A stretch of 64,000 nt of DNA, from assembly GCA_002690995.1 (NCBI GenBank), contig NZGS01000068.1:17013-81012 (forward strand), written 5' to 3'. The translations under genes and the position numbers were made by a program. Positions within the stretch are counted from its first letter, which is position 1, and every line of letters begins with the position of its first letter. Below the pieces are notes generated by a model. That model was not told where the DNA came from, did not search any database, and saw only the letters and a program-made list of their open reading frames with translations. This DNA is from Rhodospirillaceae bacterium. Its GTDB lineage: Bacteria; Pseudomonadota; Alphaproteobacteria; Thalassobaculales; Thalassobaculaceae. Below, piece by piece: positions 47,871 through 57,555 of this stretch.

Positions 47871-47909
47871 AAGAACCTCAAGACGGAATTCTGGCGTTTC
47901 AAGGTTCTT
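47871..47909 (-). terminator. Imperfect hairpin with T run on the minus strand
   Basis: AAGAACCT (47871-47878) and AGGTTCTT (47902-47909) are the perfect ends of an imperfect stem. On the minus strand the stem is followed by a T run (the AAAAAA at 47867-47872 on the plus strand). On the plus strand only TGTTATATT follows. It may stop antisense transcription into the M20 gene, or act as a plus-strand leader hairpin for the next gene. Confidence 0.45.
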
Positions 47910-47943
47910 GTTATATTAAGTAGGAGTTTTATTAGGAGGAGAA

Positions 47944-48963
47944 ATGTCAATTGACATTGGCGTAATGTTAAGAGGTCAATATCCGTTTGGCGTAGATATG
48001 GCCCATATGGCTGAAGATCTTTTGGAACAGGCTCGACTGGCTGACAGTTTAGGATATGATTCAATAACTAAGGGCTCCCACTATTCAACGCCAGATTATC
48101 AAGCCTTGCAGCAAATCCCCCTGCTCGCGAGATTGACAGGTGAAGTGAAACGGGCGAGGTTGAACGCTGGTATTGTTATTTTACCGCTTCACAAACCCCT
48201 CGATTTAGCCGAGCAACTAGCCACTTTAGACATTTTATGCAACGGAAAGCTTATCTTTGGCGTTGGTATTGGTTACAGGGAAGTTGAATTCAATGCTTTT
48301 GGCACTACGCAAACAGAACGCGGCGCAAGAACTACTGAAAACCTTATAGCGATTAAGCGACTCTGGTCCGAAGATTGTGTACAAATGAAAGGTAGCCATT
48401 TCGAACTAAATAACGCTGTTTGTTGGCCAAAGCCCATTCAAAAACCTCATCCTCCAATTTGGATTGGCGCAAATGCAAATATTGCGATTGCGCGCGCGGC
48501 AGAATTTGGAGATTGTTGGTATATCAATCCACACACTACCATTGAGACATTGGCTAAACAGGTAGACTTTTATAAAAAAGAATTAGAGAAATTTGATAAA
48601 CCATTCCCAAAAGAATTTCCGATTAGGCGGGAAGCTTTTGTAGCCCCAACACGTGAAGAAGCAATCAAACTAGCTGCTCCATTCTTGGCAAAAAAATATC
48701 AGTCGTATCATGGGACAGGTCAAAGTGATCAACTTCCTGACGGGGAGAGTTTAGACGGAGACTTTTATGAATTGGTCGGTGATAGGTTCTTAATTGGATC
48801 CCCCGAGGAAGTTTCTGATCAAATCTTAACTATTAAAAGAAAATTGGGCGTTAATCACTTTATTTTTTCTATGGAATGGGCTGGTATGGAAGCGTCGGTA
48901 GCAACCGACTGTATGCATTTAATGGCCGAAGAGGTCTTCCCTAATGTCAAGAGCACTTCATGA
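47944..48963 (+). CDS. LLM-class flavin/F420-type oxidoreductase
   Basis: 339-residue TIM-barrel monooxygenase-like protein. DSLGYDSITKGSHY near residue 35, RARLNAGIVILPLHKPLDLAEQLATLDIL near 75 and KLIFGVGIGYREVEF near 100 are typical LLM segments. It binds FMN or F420 and cannot be assigned a substrate. AGGAGGAG lies before the ATG. Third LLM gene in this region, convergent with gph. Confidence 0.87.
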   Translation: MSIDIGVMLRGQYPFGVDMAHMAEDLLEQARLADSLGYDSITKGSHYSTPDYQALQQIPLLARLTGEVKRARLNAGIVILPLHKPLDLAEQLATLDILCNGKLIFGVGIGYREVEFNAFGTTQTERGARTTENLIAIKRLWSEDCVQMKGSHFELNNAVCWPKPIQKPHPPIWIGANANIAIARAAEFGDCWYINPHTTIETLAKQVDFYKKELEKFDKPFPKEFPIRREAFVAPTREEAIKLAAPFLAKKYQSYHGTGQSDQLPDGESLDGDFYELVGDRFLIGSPEEVSDQILTIKRKLGVNHFIFSMEWAGMEASVATDCMHLMAEEVFPNVKSTS

Positions 48964-48988
48964 AGTAAACAAATAGAAGTCAATAAAA

Positions 48989-49657
48989 TTATCTTCTAAA
49001 CACTTCTAGGGTGAGCAGTTCACTAAACTTGTCTATTTTAAAATCAAAATGAATATCTTTCAGAGGAATGCGGGCATAACCGTAGGTGCATATAATAAAT
49101 ATTGTCTCTGCAGCTTTTGCAGTATGGGCATCATGCTCATTGTCACCAATCATGACCGCTGAGTATGCGGATTTCCCCAAATCGTTCAATAAGTTTAACA
49201 AGTGTAACTTGTTGGGTTTTTTAACACCATAGCAATCGCCACCGGCTATTCGCGAAAAATAGTCTCTTAAACCAAGATTTTTTAGTAGAGTCTCAGCTGC
49301 TACTTGAGGTTTGTTGGTGCAGACCGCCATTTTGTATCCAAAATGCGAGAGTTGATCTAAAGTTTCACGTACCCCTGGATAAGTTTCACTCAGTTGTGCT
49401 GGTTGATTTTGATAATCTAGCAAAAATTCATCTTGCAGTTTTGTTAATCGGATTTCATCCATCTCCTTATTTGATTGAAGCCAGGCCGATTTAACGAATT
49501 GTCGAACACCATCCCCAATAAATTTTTGACTTTGCTTAAGTGAAATCGTGGGTTTGTGATATCTTTTCAAAAGTCGATTCGCACATGCGTGAAGATCTGG
49601 AGCGCTGTCTACAAGCGTGCCATCAAGATCAAAGATGATGGTATCCTTTTTTTGCAT
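48989..49657 (-). CDS. gph: Phosphoglycolate phosphatase (HAD family)
   Basis: 222-residue HAD hydrolase that removes 2-phosphoglycolate. Motif I is FDLDGTLVDS with D10 and D12, motif II is CTNKP, the lysine is in CYGVKKPN, and motif IV is GDNEHDAHTA. I start at MQKKDTII (49657); the frame opens 24 codons upstream without homology. It is divergent from glmU, an arrangement common in alphaproteobacteria. Confidence 0.9.
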   Translation of the reverse strand: MQKKDTIIFDLDGTLVDSAPDLHACANRLLKRYHKPTISLKQSQKFIGDGVRQFVKSAWLQSNKEMDEIRLTKLQDEFLLDYQNQPAQLSETYPGVRETLDQLSHFGYKMAVCTNKPQVAAETLLKNLGLRDYFSRIAGGDCYGVKKPNKLHLLNLLNDLGKSAYSAVMIGDNEHDAHTAKAAETIFIICTYGYARIPLKDIHFDFKIDKFSELLTLEVFRR

Positions 49658-49842
49658 GATTATTTTATGTGCGCAAATTGTTTGTGGACCAATGATTTTT
49701 ATATAAATCATTGTCACGTTAAAAATCAAAATAGTTTTTATCAGATTGTAAGATTCAGTAATAAATATTTATTTCCTGATGTGAGATGAATGTGTCATTT
49801 TGTTTTGCGATCTCGTTTCTACAAGTGTGAGTAATTGAAAGT

Positions 49843-51180
49843 ATGTCGAATGCGCTAGCTGTTGTAATTCTTGCTGCCGGCAAGGGTACTAGGATGAAGT
49901 CCAGTAAACCAAAAGTTTTGCATGATTTGATAGGCTTACCGCTAATTTCGCATGTATTATCGTCTGCAAAGGAACTTAAGCCAAAAGATATTGTGGTTGT
50001 ACTTTCGCCTGAACAGAAGGAAGTTAAGTCGGTATTAGATGGTTGCCACGTTGTCTATCAAGTCAACCCTCTCGGAACTGGTGATGCTGTAAAGGCTGCA
50101 GTGGAGGCGTTAGGTCAATTTGATGGAACTGTTTTGATTACATTCGGAGCGGATCCTCTTATTGAAAGCAGAACTTTAAGAAAAATTACGGACGCCCGTA
50201 ATATAGAAGATCCTCCGGATGTTGTGGTATTTGGTTTCAAAGCGCCAACACCTAACACGTATGGTAGATTATTACAAAATTCTCAGGGTGAATTACAAAA
50301 AATTGTCGAGGCTGCTGAAGCAGGGTGCATAAATCAATCTATAGAGCTATACAATGGTGGCGCTATGGCAATTGATGGTCATAAGCTTCCCGGTTTTTTG
50401 GATTGTCTAGAGGCAAGTAATTCTAAGGGCGAATACTATCTTACCGATATAATTGAAATTTCAAATCAAAATGGTGGGTACGTCAGTATTGTTGAAGGTG
50501 ACGAAACCGAAGCATTAGGAATAGACACACAACAAGATTTAGCTAAAGCAGAAAATATCATGCAATCTCGGTTAAAATCGCAGATGATGTCGAAGGGTGT
50601 AAGCTTTGTTGCTCCTGAGACGGTATTTTTATCGTACGATACAAAAATTGGTCGTGACACTAGAGTACATCCACACGTCGTTTTTGGTAAGGGAGTGTAT
50701 ATCGGTAAAAACTGTGAAATAAAGAGCTTTTCGCATATAGAAGGGGCAAAGGTAGGCAATGGCTCCATCATCGGACCGTACGCTCGGCTGAGGGAGGGAG
50801 CTGACATTGGGAACGAAGCTCGCATAGGAAATTTCGTCGAAGTGAAAAAGTCACAAATTGGTGAAGGGTCAAAAGTTAATCATTTAGCTTATGTTGGTGA
50901 TGCAGAGATTGGAGCCTCAACTAATATTGGAGCAGGGACAATAACATGTAATTATGATGGGTTTCACAAGTACACGACAAAAATTGGTTCTAATACATTT
51001 ATAGGTTCGAATGTGGCACTGGTTGCACCCGTTGAAGTTGGTGATGGTGCGATAGTTGGCGCTGGAAGCACAATTACAAAGGCGGTGCCAGAAGATTCAA
51101 TTGCATTAACTCGCATCGAAACGCGTCAGGTGTCAGGGGGCGCATCTCGTTTTCGAGCAAAAAAACAATCCAAAGAATAA
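49843..51180 (+). CDS. glmU: Bifunctional GlmU (UDP-GlcNAc pyrophosphorylase / GlcN-1-P acetyltransferase)
   Basis: 445-residue enzyme making UDP-GlcNAc for peptidoglycan and lipid A. The N-terminal uridylyltransferase motif is LAAGKGTRMKSSKPKVLHDL. From about residue 250 hexapeptide repeats form the left-handed beta-helix acetyltransferase, including NHLAYVGDAEIGASTNIGAG. It is 9 bp upstream of glmS, so both steps from fructose-6-phosphate are encoded together. Confidence 0.98.
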   Translation: MSNALAVVILAAGKGTRMKSSKPKVLHDLIGLPLISHVLSSAKELKPKDIVVVLSPEQKEVKSVLDGCHVVYQVNPLGTGDAVKAAVEALGQFDGTVLITFGADPLIESRTLRKITDARNIEDPPDVVVFGFKAPTPNTYGRLLQNSQGELQKIVEAAEAGCINQSIELYNGGAMAIDGHKLPGFLDCLEASNSKGEYYLTDIIEISNQNGGYVSIVEGDETEALGIDTQQDLAKAENIMQSRLKSQMMSKGVSFVAPETVFLSYDTKIGRDTRVHPHVVFGKGVYIGKNCEIKSFSHIEGAKVGNGSIIGPYARLREGADIGNEARIGNFVEVKKSQIGEGSKVNHLAYVGDAEIGASTNIGAGTITCNYDGFHKYTTKIGSNTFIGSNVALVAPVEVGDGAIVGAGSTITKAVPEDSIALTRIETRQVSGGASRFRAKKQSKE

Positions 51181-51189
51181 ACATAGAAG

Positions 51190-53013
51190 ATGTGTGGCAT
51201 CGTAGGCATCATAAGTACTCAAAGTGTTACGAAAAGAATTTTGACTTCTTTGAAACGATTAGAATACCGCGGTTATGACTCTGCAGGTATTTCCGCGATT
51301 AAAAATAGAAAAATAGAGCGTTGCAGGGCTGCGGGAAAACTGAGCAATTTAGAACGAGCGTTAGTAAAGCAACCTATATCGGGCTCAATAGGCATTGGAC
51401 ATACGCGATGGGCTACCCACGGCGTGCCCAGTATTGAAAATGCACATCCTCACGTATCAGGGCAAGTGGCGGTCGTTCATAATGGAATAATAGAGAATTA
51501 CCAGCAGTTGAAGGAAGAGTTGGCCAATGACGGTGTTACAATGCAAACAGAGACTGATACAGAGGTTGTGGCGCATCTAGCTAACTCATATTTGCAAGCT
51601 GGGATGCAACCAAAAGATATGATGCAGGCGTTGCTCTCGAAAATACAAGGAGCATTTGCGTTACTTATTATGATGGCTCAGCATCCGGACAGATTGCTGG
51701 CTGCTAGAAAATATTCCCCACTGGCCATTGCCTACGGGAATGACGAAATGTTTTTGGGGTCAGACGCCTTAGCGCTGGCACATTTGTCCAGAAAAATTAG
51801 TTACTTAGAAGATGGCGATTGGGCGATCATTACGAAAGACGAAGCTAAGATTTTTAATCTAAAGAATGAGATCGTAGAAAGACCTTCGAAAATTACAGAT
51901 GCATCAAATAAAACACCTGATAAAGGAAAATACGCTCATTACATGGAGAAAGAGATCAATGAGCAACCAGAAGTCATCGGGTATACATTTGCATCATATT
52001 GTAGCCCAACAACCGGAAAAATTACTTTACCTAAATTTAAATTTTGCCCTTCAGAGTTGCCAAAACTCACGATAGTTGCCGCTGGAACTAGTTTTTATGC
52101 TGGTATGGTGGCCAAATATTGGTTTGAAAATTTGGCTAGAATTCCAACCGAGGTAGATATCGCTTCCGAGTTTCGATACCGGAATCCCGTACTTATTAAA
52201 AACGGGGCCGCACTTTTTATTTCTCAATCGGGCGAAAGCTTGGATACTCTAATGGCGCAACGTTATGCCAAAGAAAATGGACAAAATATTATTGGTCTAG
52301 TTAATGTTCCCGAAAGCACGATAGCACGTGAGTCAGATACTGTACTAAAAACATTGGCCGGGCCGGAAATATCCGTCGCTTCGACTAAGGCTTTTACAAC
52401 ACAACTGATTACATTATTGACTATGGCGGTGCATTGGGGCGAGCTGCGTGGTGTTCTGTCTGATAGAGAGGCCAAAAAAATAACTGATAACCTTGCAAAT
52501 TTGCCAAGCTTGCTGGCAAGAGTGTTATCTGATGAACTAGATTGGGTAGGTGCCAGTAGCGAGCTAGCCTTGTCGCAAGATGTCATCTATTTGGGAAGAG
52601 GGGTAAATTTTCCTATCGCTCTCGAAGGCGCTTTGAAGCTGAAGGAAATCAGTTACATTCACGCTGAAGGATATGCGGCAGGCGAAATGAAACACGGTCC
52701 AATAGCACTGCTAGAGAGGGGTGTTCCTGTTGTTATGGTTGCCCCGCATGATGAATGGTTTGAAAAGACGTCATCTAATCTTAAGGAAGCTCTTGCTAGA
52801 GGAGCCCGAGTTGTTTTGCTTTCTGATGATAAAGGCATTGAAAAGTTACACGAAGCTGCGACATGGATTTTTAGGATGCCACGAGTTCATCCAATGTTAA
52901 CTCCCATCCTTTATTCCCTGCCAGTTCAATTACTAGCTTACCACACGGCAAAGGAAAAGGGCACTGAGATTGACCAGCCACGTAATTTAGCAAAAAGTGT
53001 GACGGTAGAGTAG
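51190..53013 (+). CDS. glmS: Glutamine--fructose-6-phosphate aminotransferase
   Basis: 607-residue enzyme of the hexosamine path. The class II glutaminase domain starts MCGIVGI with catalytic Cys2; HTRWATHG and HNGIIENY follow. Two SIS domains bind the sugar (SQSGESLDTLMAQ and GRGVNFPIALEGALKLKE), and the C-terminus NLAKSVTVE is conserved. Cotranscribed with glmU. No glmS ribozyme is seen in the 9-bp gap. Confidence 0.98.
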   Translation: MCGIVGIISTQSVTKRILTSLKRLEYRGYDSAGISAIKNRKIERCRAAGKLSNLERALVKQPISGSIGIGHTRWATHGVPSIENAHPHVSGQVAVVHNGIIENYQQLKEELANDGVTMQTETDTEVVAHLANSYLQAGMQPKDMMQALLSKIQGAFALLIMMAQHPDRLLAARKYSPLAIAYGNDEMFLGSDALALAHLSRKISYLEDGDWAIITKDEAKIFNLKNEIVERPSKITDASNKTPDKGKYAHYMEKEINEQPEVIGYTFASYCSPTTGKITLPKFKFCPSELPKLTIVAAGTSFYAGMVAKYWFENLARIPTEVDIASEFRYRNPVLIKNGAALFISQSGESLDTLMAQRYAKENGQNIIGLVNVPESTIARESDTVLKTLAGPEISVASTKAFTTQLITLLTMAVHWGELRGVLSDREAKKITDNLANLPSLLARVLSDELDWVGASSELALSQDVIYLGRGVNFPIALEGALKLKEISYIHAEGYAAGEMKHGPIALLERGVPVVMVAPHDEWFEKTSSNLKEALARGARVVLLSDDKGIEKLHEAATWIFRMPRVHPMLTPILYSLPVQLLAYHTAKEKGTEIDQPRNLAKSVTVE

Positions 53014-53142
53014 TTTCGTTTGACCTATTGCTGAGGATATTTACTTTAAATTCTCAAAAAAGTTTCAAAACAGCTCTCCATGCGTAGCTCATAAATTAAG
53101 GCTAGTGGAAAAGCAATCTTCGATTTTTCTAATAATCGACTA

Positions 53143-53544
53143 CTATGGAAGTCGCTCATAATTTGGAATATCTTCAGGGACTTGATGGTACCCTTGTTTG
53201 TCTACACAGAAAATGGCTGATTCAGGCCGAAACCATGAGTGATCATTTAAAGTTCCAATCTTAACGACCAACATACCGGGCCGCGGCGGACTTTCTACGC
53301 AAATATGCGTCCCACAATCACCGCAAAAGTAACGAACTCTTGGGTTTTCGAGATCGCCTCGTTTAAAGATTTTTGGTTTGCCTTTCGTAAATTTAAAAGT
53401 CTCTTCTTTTATAACAATAGAAGTATTAGGTCCTCCGCCCGAAAGGTATCTGCACTCCCTGCATAGGCAAAGCATTTGAGACTGTACGGAACTTTTGTCG
53501 AATTCGTATTCTAGCTCACCACAATAACATCTTCCTGTAATCAT
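53143..53544 (-). CDS. GFA-family (glutathione-dependent formaldehyde-activating-like) protein
   Basis: 133-residue zinc protein. The N-terminal cysteines GRCYCGELEYEF and CLCRECRYLSGG and the C-terminal YFCGDCGTHI match the GFA/DUF636 fold with its two zinc sites. Most members are not shown to act on formaldehyde and the true substrate is unknown. It stands alone, convergent with glmS. Confidence 0.9.
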   Translation of the reverse strand: MITGRCYCGELEYEFDKSSVQSQMLCLCRECRYLSGGGPNTSIVIKEETFKFTKGKPKIFKRGDLENPRVRYFCGDCGTHICVESPPRPGMLVVKIGTLNDHSWFRPESAIFCVDKQGYHQVPEDIPNYERLP

Positions 53545-53706
53545 TTTAGAATTACCCCGGCGATTGATCAGTATATTGCATTAGCAGATATTTTAAGCCT
53601 GGCATATTTTTTCACAAGGGATAACCAAAAAGTATGCGTGGCACAGCACTTATTTGCTGTTTGTTAAGAATTTTACTGTATACGAATGAAAAAGGTTTTC
53701 TTTAAG

Positions 53707-54027
53707 TTAGTCTTCAAACACTTCCTGGGGGCCCCATTTTTTCAAGAAGAGCTGTAGTTGGTCTTTTTCTTGTTCTAGAAACTGAAGTTCAATTCTGTAA
53801 GTGCTATCGTCTTCATGTTCTTCATCGAGTTTGGTGATTTGTTTTTCAAGGAGTTTTAAACGATTTTGAGCTTCCTCTATAATGTAGCGGTCGCTGTAGT
53901 CCTTATTCTCATTTACTTCCTTCTCAGACCCTGTTTCAAGCAGCCCATCTTCGACATCAAGAACTGTGAATTGGTGAACTAGCTCGTCAACTTGAAAAGC
54001 GTCTCGTACGATTTGTCGTATGGGCAT
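53707..54027 (-). CDS. Hypothetical acidic coiled-coil protein
   Basis: 106-residue protein I do not recognise. It is acidic, with a probable coiled coil from about residue 47 to 96 (IIEEAQNRLKLLEKQITKL and neighbours show heptad leucines). No signal, membrane helix or cysteine. Ribosome site is weak. The heptad pattern and glutamate/lysine bias make a real gene more likely than not. Confidence 0.55.
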   Translation of the reverse strand: MPIRQIVRDAFQVDELVHQFTVLDVEDGLLETGSEKEVNENKDYSDRYIIEEAQNRLKLLEKQITKLDEEHEDDSTYRIELQFLEQEKDQLQLFLKKWGPQEVFED

Positions 54028-54283
54028 AACTACAGGATACTCTTTTTAATTCCGTCGAAAGGATTATTGAATTAGCTATTGCGGCAAGGGGATTGGTATA
54101 GCAAACATCATCTTTATGTGCAACGGTTAGAACATCAATAAAAGTGGAAATTTACCAAGGATTTGCGAATGGGTACGACCACGCTGTTATAAGTTTTAAG
54201 ATCCTATTTTTTTATGTCTTAACCTTATGAATTTCTAATTGGGGAATTGGTTTTTAAATTCGCATACGGTGGCGAGGAGCAAA

Positions 54284-55729
54284 ATGGATAAAAGTTTAGT
54301 GCAATTGACTGCCTCAGAAGTAGTAGAGGGTTTGAAAAGGAGTGAAATTTCGCCCCTAGAGCTGATCTCAGCAGCTGAAACTCGTATCGTGGAAACAGAA
54401 CCAGCTATTAATGCATTGCCTACATTATGTTTAGAAAGAGCCCGAGCCCACGCCAAGGCTCTGATGGAAAAGGAACGAAATGGGTCCGAAAATAGCAGAG
54501 GCTGGTTGGCGGGGCTGCCAGTTGCAATAAAAGACCTTACTGATGTGGCTGGTGTTCGTACCACTTATGGTTCCTCAATTTTCAAGGATCACATCCCAAA
54601 AAATTCGCACCCTCTGGTTAAGAGAATTGAAAATATGGGAGGTATAGTAATTGCAAAATCAAACACTCCAGAGTTTGGTGCTGGTGGATCAACCTTCAAT
54701 GATGTTTTTGGTAAAACCTGTAATCCTTGGAATACATCATTGACGCCAGCGGGCTCAACAGGAGGAGGGGCAGCCGCCTTGGCTGCGGGACAAGTCTGGC
54801 TGGCTCACGGGAGTGATCATGGTGGAAGTTTGCGACGACCTGCCACATACTGTTCGGTAGTTGGACTGCGACCCTCGCCGGGAAGAGTCACTCGAGGCAC
54901 AGTGAATACAATGTTTTCGCCACTATCTGTTCAAGGACCAATGGCCCGCACGGTAGAAGATGTCGCTTTGTTTCTTGACACTATGGCAGGGTTTTGCCCT
55001 CTGGACCCTATGACATTCGATGCTCCAGCCGAGTCATTTTCAGATTCTGTGCAGAAAGCGGTGCCTCCCAGACGCATTGCTTATGCATCCACTATTGGTG
55101 GCGCACCAGTTGATAAGGAGACAAGGGAGATTACAGCCAAATCTATGGAGCATTTTAAATCCATGGGCGTAGAAGTGGATGAGATTGTTTTAGAAATAGA
55201 AGATTTGGAATCAACTTTTCTTGCATTGCGATCACATCAGTTTGTTATCGATAGAGAACTACAACTCGAAAATCATCGAGACCAGATTAAAAAAGATATC
55301 ATTTGGAATACCGAAATAGGCCTTAATCAAAGTACATCTGACTTGGCACGAGCGGAGCGTGCCAGAAAACAAATATATGAAACTTTTGCTGACGTATTTC
55401 GAGAATATGAGTTGCTGGTAACACCAGGCGCAAACACACCAGCTTTTGACGTAAATTTGCGTCACCCGATGGTTATAGACGGGCAAAAATTAGAACATTA
55501 TATGGGAGCATCCCTTTTGACAGGCGCAGTAACGCTAAGCGCATCGCCTGCACTATCATTACCCTGCGGATTTGACAGATATCAACGGCCTGTCGGATTG
55601 CAGATAGTTGGTCGACCTCGTGGGGAGGCAGCTTTGCTAGCAGCTGCGAGTTTATTCGAAAAGTCTAGCAAGTTAAGTGAGTTAGTCCCTATTGATCCAA
55701 AACCCGGTGAGGTGCCGCCTCTACAATAA
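54284..55729 (+). CDS. Amidase (amidase-signature family)
   Basis: Amidase of about 481 residues. Catalytic Lys is in AIKDLTD, cis-Ser in AGSTGGG (the following residue is Thr rather than the common Ser), and the nucleophile is in GSDHGGSLRRPA. GAGGAG lies seven bases before the ATG at 54284, better than the frame opening at 54239. It is distinct from the amidase at 6342. Substrate unknown; convergent with the adenosine deaminase gene. Confidence 0.9.
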   Translation: MDKSLVQLTASEVVEGLKRSEISPLELISAAETRIVETEPAINALPTLCLERARAHAKALMEKERNGSENSRGWLAGLPVAIKDLTDVAGVRTTYGSSIFKDHIPKNSHPLVKRIENMGGIVIAKSNTPEFGAGGSTFNDVFGKTCNPWNTSLTPAGSTGGGAAALAAGQVWLAHGSDHGGSLRRPATYCSVVGLRPSPGRVTRGTVNTMFSPLSVQGPMARTVEDVALFLDTMAGFCPLDPMTFDAPAESFSDSVQKAVPPRRIAYASTIGGAPVDKETREITAKSMEHFKSMGVEVDEIVLEIEDLESTFLALRSHQFVIDRELQLENHRDQIKKDIIWNTEIGLNQSTSDLARAERARKQIYETFADVFREYELLVTPGANTPAFDVNLRHPMVIDGQKLEHYMGASLLTGAVTLSASPALSLPCGFDRYQRPVGLQIVGRPRGEAALLAAASLFEKSSKLSELVPIDPKPGEVPPLQ

Positions 55730-55765
55730 TAAACTGGCAAGCTACCTTTCATTATTTTTTAGCAT

Positions 55766-56848
55766 CTAATTTAACCAAGCATCTATATCTCTTAAACCTT
55801 GCTCAACGATTTTTTTAGGAGCCCCGCTGTATTTAAATGAATTTCGCGCCAATTGCGCCAATGTATTATCGGATAAACGCATCTGTTCACGACAAAGTTC
55901 AAACTCATCGAGAAGACTTGGGCCAAAAAGAAGTGGGTCATCACTACCTAGCGAACACGAGACCCCTGATTCAATTAAAAGCGGTAATGGATGTGCCTGA
56001 ATATTAGGAAAGACACTCAATTGAATGTTTGATGAGGGACAGACATCCAAGCATATATTTTTTTCTCTTATTTTTTCTATCAAAACTTCATCTTGAATTG
56101 CAAGAACACCATGCTGGATGCGCGATGCGCTTAATATATCGATTGCTTTTTCGACAGATTCTGGGCCCTTGCCAGGAGTTGGTGCTATTTCGCCGGCATG
56201 GGGAATTGATAAGGCTTCTGTTTTTTTTGTGACGATTTGGAAAGCTTCTGCAAAAATCTCTGGCGGGTACCCCTCTTCATTTCCATGGAGGCCGAGGCCT
56301 ATTATCCCCGCGTAAGGTTCACCACCATTTATATTTTTTGCGGTAATCTGGTGTTTCTGTGAAGCAATCAAATTAGTGGTAAGTTTAGCTCTTTCATTGG
56401 CCTGTTCTATTGGGCGCGTCCGGTCAATTGCTGAAATAAAACTAATCCCCACCCCAGTTTTTTCCGAAGCATTTCTAGCGGCCTCTAGAGCAAATAGCCA
56501 TCCTTCGTACGGCGTTTCAAATAATCTAAGCGACTTGTCTGCTCGTAAAACCATATACCTATCTGCGTCAAAGGCTGGCTCAATCCAGGTTGCACCATCT
56601 TTAGCAGCGTCTTCTGCAACTTCTTGAATAACCCGAGCCAAATCTTGTCTTGTGCGAATGCTATCTGAAGCAGCTCTATACACTTCATTGAAAGCAGCGA
56701 AATTTGAAAATTGTTTTCCTCTCGTATCACTAGGCCGCTTTATTTTATAACGTTCACAGAATTCTGTGAGTGTTGCGGGACGCATTGCACCTTCTAAATG
56801 CAGATGTAGGTGTGCTTTAGGAAGATGTTTGAGATTTTTGATGGGCAT
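55766..56848 (-). CDS. Adenosine deaminase-family protein
   Basis: 360-residue zinc TIM-barrel deaminase. HLHLHLEG (13-20) gives the HxH pair, IPHAGEIAP the metal histidine and catalytic Glu region, and SLGSDDPLLFG the last zinc aspartate. Converts adenosine to inosine, or in some subgroups deaminates adenine. Length and motifs are normal; it stands alone. Confidence 0.9.
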   Translation of the reverse strand: MPIKNLKHLPKAHLHLHLEGAMRPATLTEFCERYKIKRPSDTRGKQFSNFAAFNEVYRAASDSIRTRQDLARVIQEVAEDAAKDGATWIEPAFDADRYMVLRADKSLRLFETPYEGWLFALEAARNASEKTGVGISFISAIDRTRPIEQANERAKLTTNLIASQKHQITAKNINGGEPYAGIIGLGLHGNEEGYPPEIFAEAFQIVTKKTEALSIPHAGEIAPTPGKGPESVEKAIDILSASRIQHGVLAIQDEVLIEKIREKNICLDVCPSSNIQLSVFPNIQAHPLPLLIESGVSCSLGSDDPLLFGPSLLDEFELCREQMRLSDNTLAQLARNSFKYSGAPKKIVEQGLRDIDAWLN

Positions 56849-57183
56849 GTGTTAGTCCCCTGGTGAGATTATTCTCTTACCTAGATGTTTAATTATACTG
56901 AAAAGTATTTTTCACAAATGAATGAGGACTATCATTTATTTATTGATTCAGCAATTAGTGCTGCAGCGATTTTCAGTCACATATAATAGTCTCTATTTAG
57001 CTAATTATTCGCTTCTAAACGTAGAGGATAAGGTCATGGTCAGTAGTAAAGTTTTTTTTGTGTGATAGATTTTACGAAGCCGTGATGTTTCTATCTGAAT
57101 TTGGCTGTGGTCGTTAGCCGAGTGGTAGACGTATGTCTTTTAGATTTGACTTCTTTTTTTGATTATTTCCCAGAATTGTTTGC
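56849..57183. other. Intergenic region with a tRNA-Leu-like fragment
   Basis: 335 bp without a convincing gene. At about 57107-57155 the plus strand resembles the 5' half of a tRNA-Leu: GCCGAGTGGTAGACG as D-arm and TTTTAGATTT as a TAG-type anticodon loop. The anticodon stem does not pair and no T-arm follows. The rest is AT-rich and without clear repeats. Promoters of both flanking genes may lie here. Confidence 0.4.
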
Positions 57184-57426
57184 ATGCTTATGAGAAAGTC
57201 TTCCAAGAGAATACAATTCCTGATTGCATTTTTAGTTGTTTCGCTTGCGACTTCCCTTATTATGGTCAGTTTACGTAGCGAAGTCATAAAGGTGTGGCTT
57301 AGGTGGATCGAATTTTTATCGAATGTTCCAGGATTGAGTGGCTTACTTCTTTTGATGCTGTCCCCCGTAATTTTTTTGCTCGTTTGCTTAGCCGTTAAAC
57401 GTTTATCGCAATATTTTGGCTCCTAA
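57184..57426 (+). CDS. Hypothetical small membrane protein
   Basis: 80-residue frame with a basic start (RKSSKRIQ) and two hydrophobic helices (FLIAFLVVSLATSLIMV and LLLLMLSPVIFLLVCLAV). Not recognised. Ribosome site is weak. It lies 130 bp upstream of the DUF1538 gene in the same direction and could belong to that cluster. Confidence 0.5.
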   Translation: MLMRKSSKRIQFLIAFLVVSLATSLIMVSLRSEVIKVWLRWIEFLSNVPGLSGLLLLMLSPVIFLLVCLAVKRLSQYFGS

Positions 57427-57555
57427 AACAAATATTATTTTGCTTGTGCGTTTGAGGATCAAGATTAGTAAAAGTCCCCAAAACCGAGAATTTATTGTAA
57501 TAACTTAGAAATTTAACTATTATCAGACAACTTTTGCTTTGGGATGGAGAGAAGC

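Noticed and set aside
51181-51189. glmS ribozyme
   Set aside because: Only 9 bp separate glmU and glmS, far too little for the ribozyme.
57107-57180. A complete tRNA gene
   Set aside because: Only a D-arm and anticodon-loop resemblance is present; the anticodon stem does not pair and no TTCGA-type T-arm or acceptor 3' strand follows.
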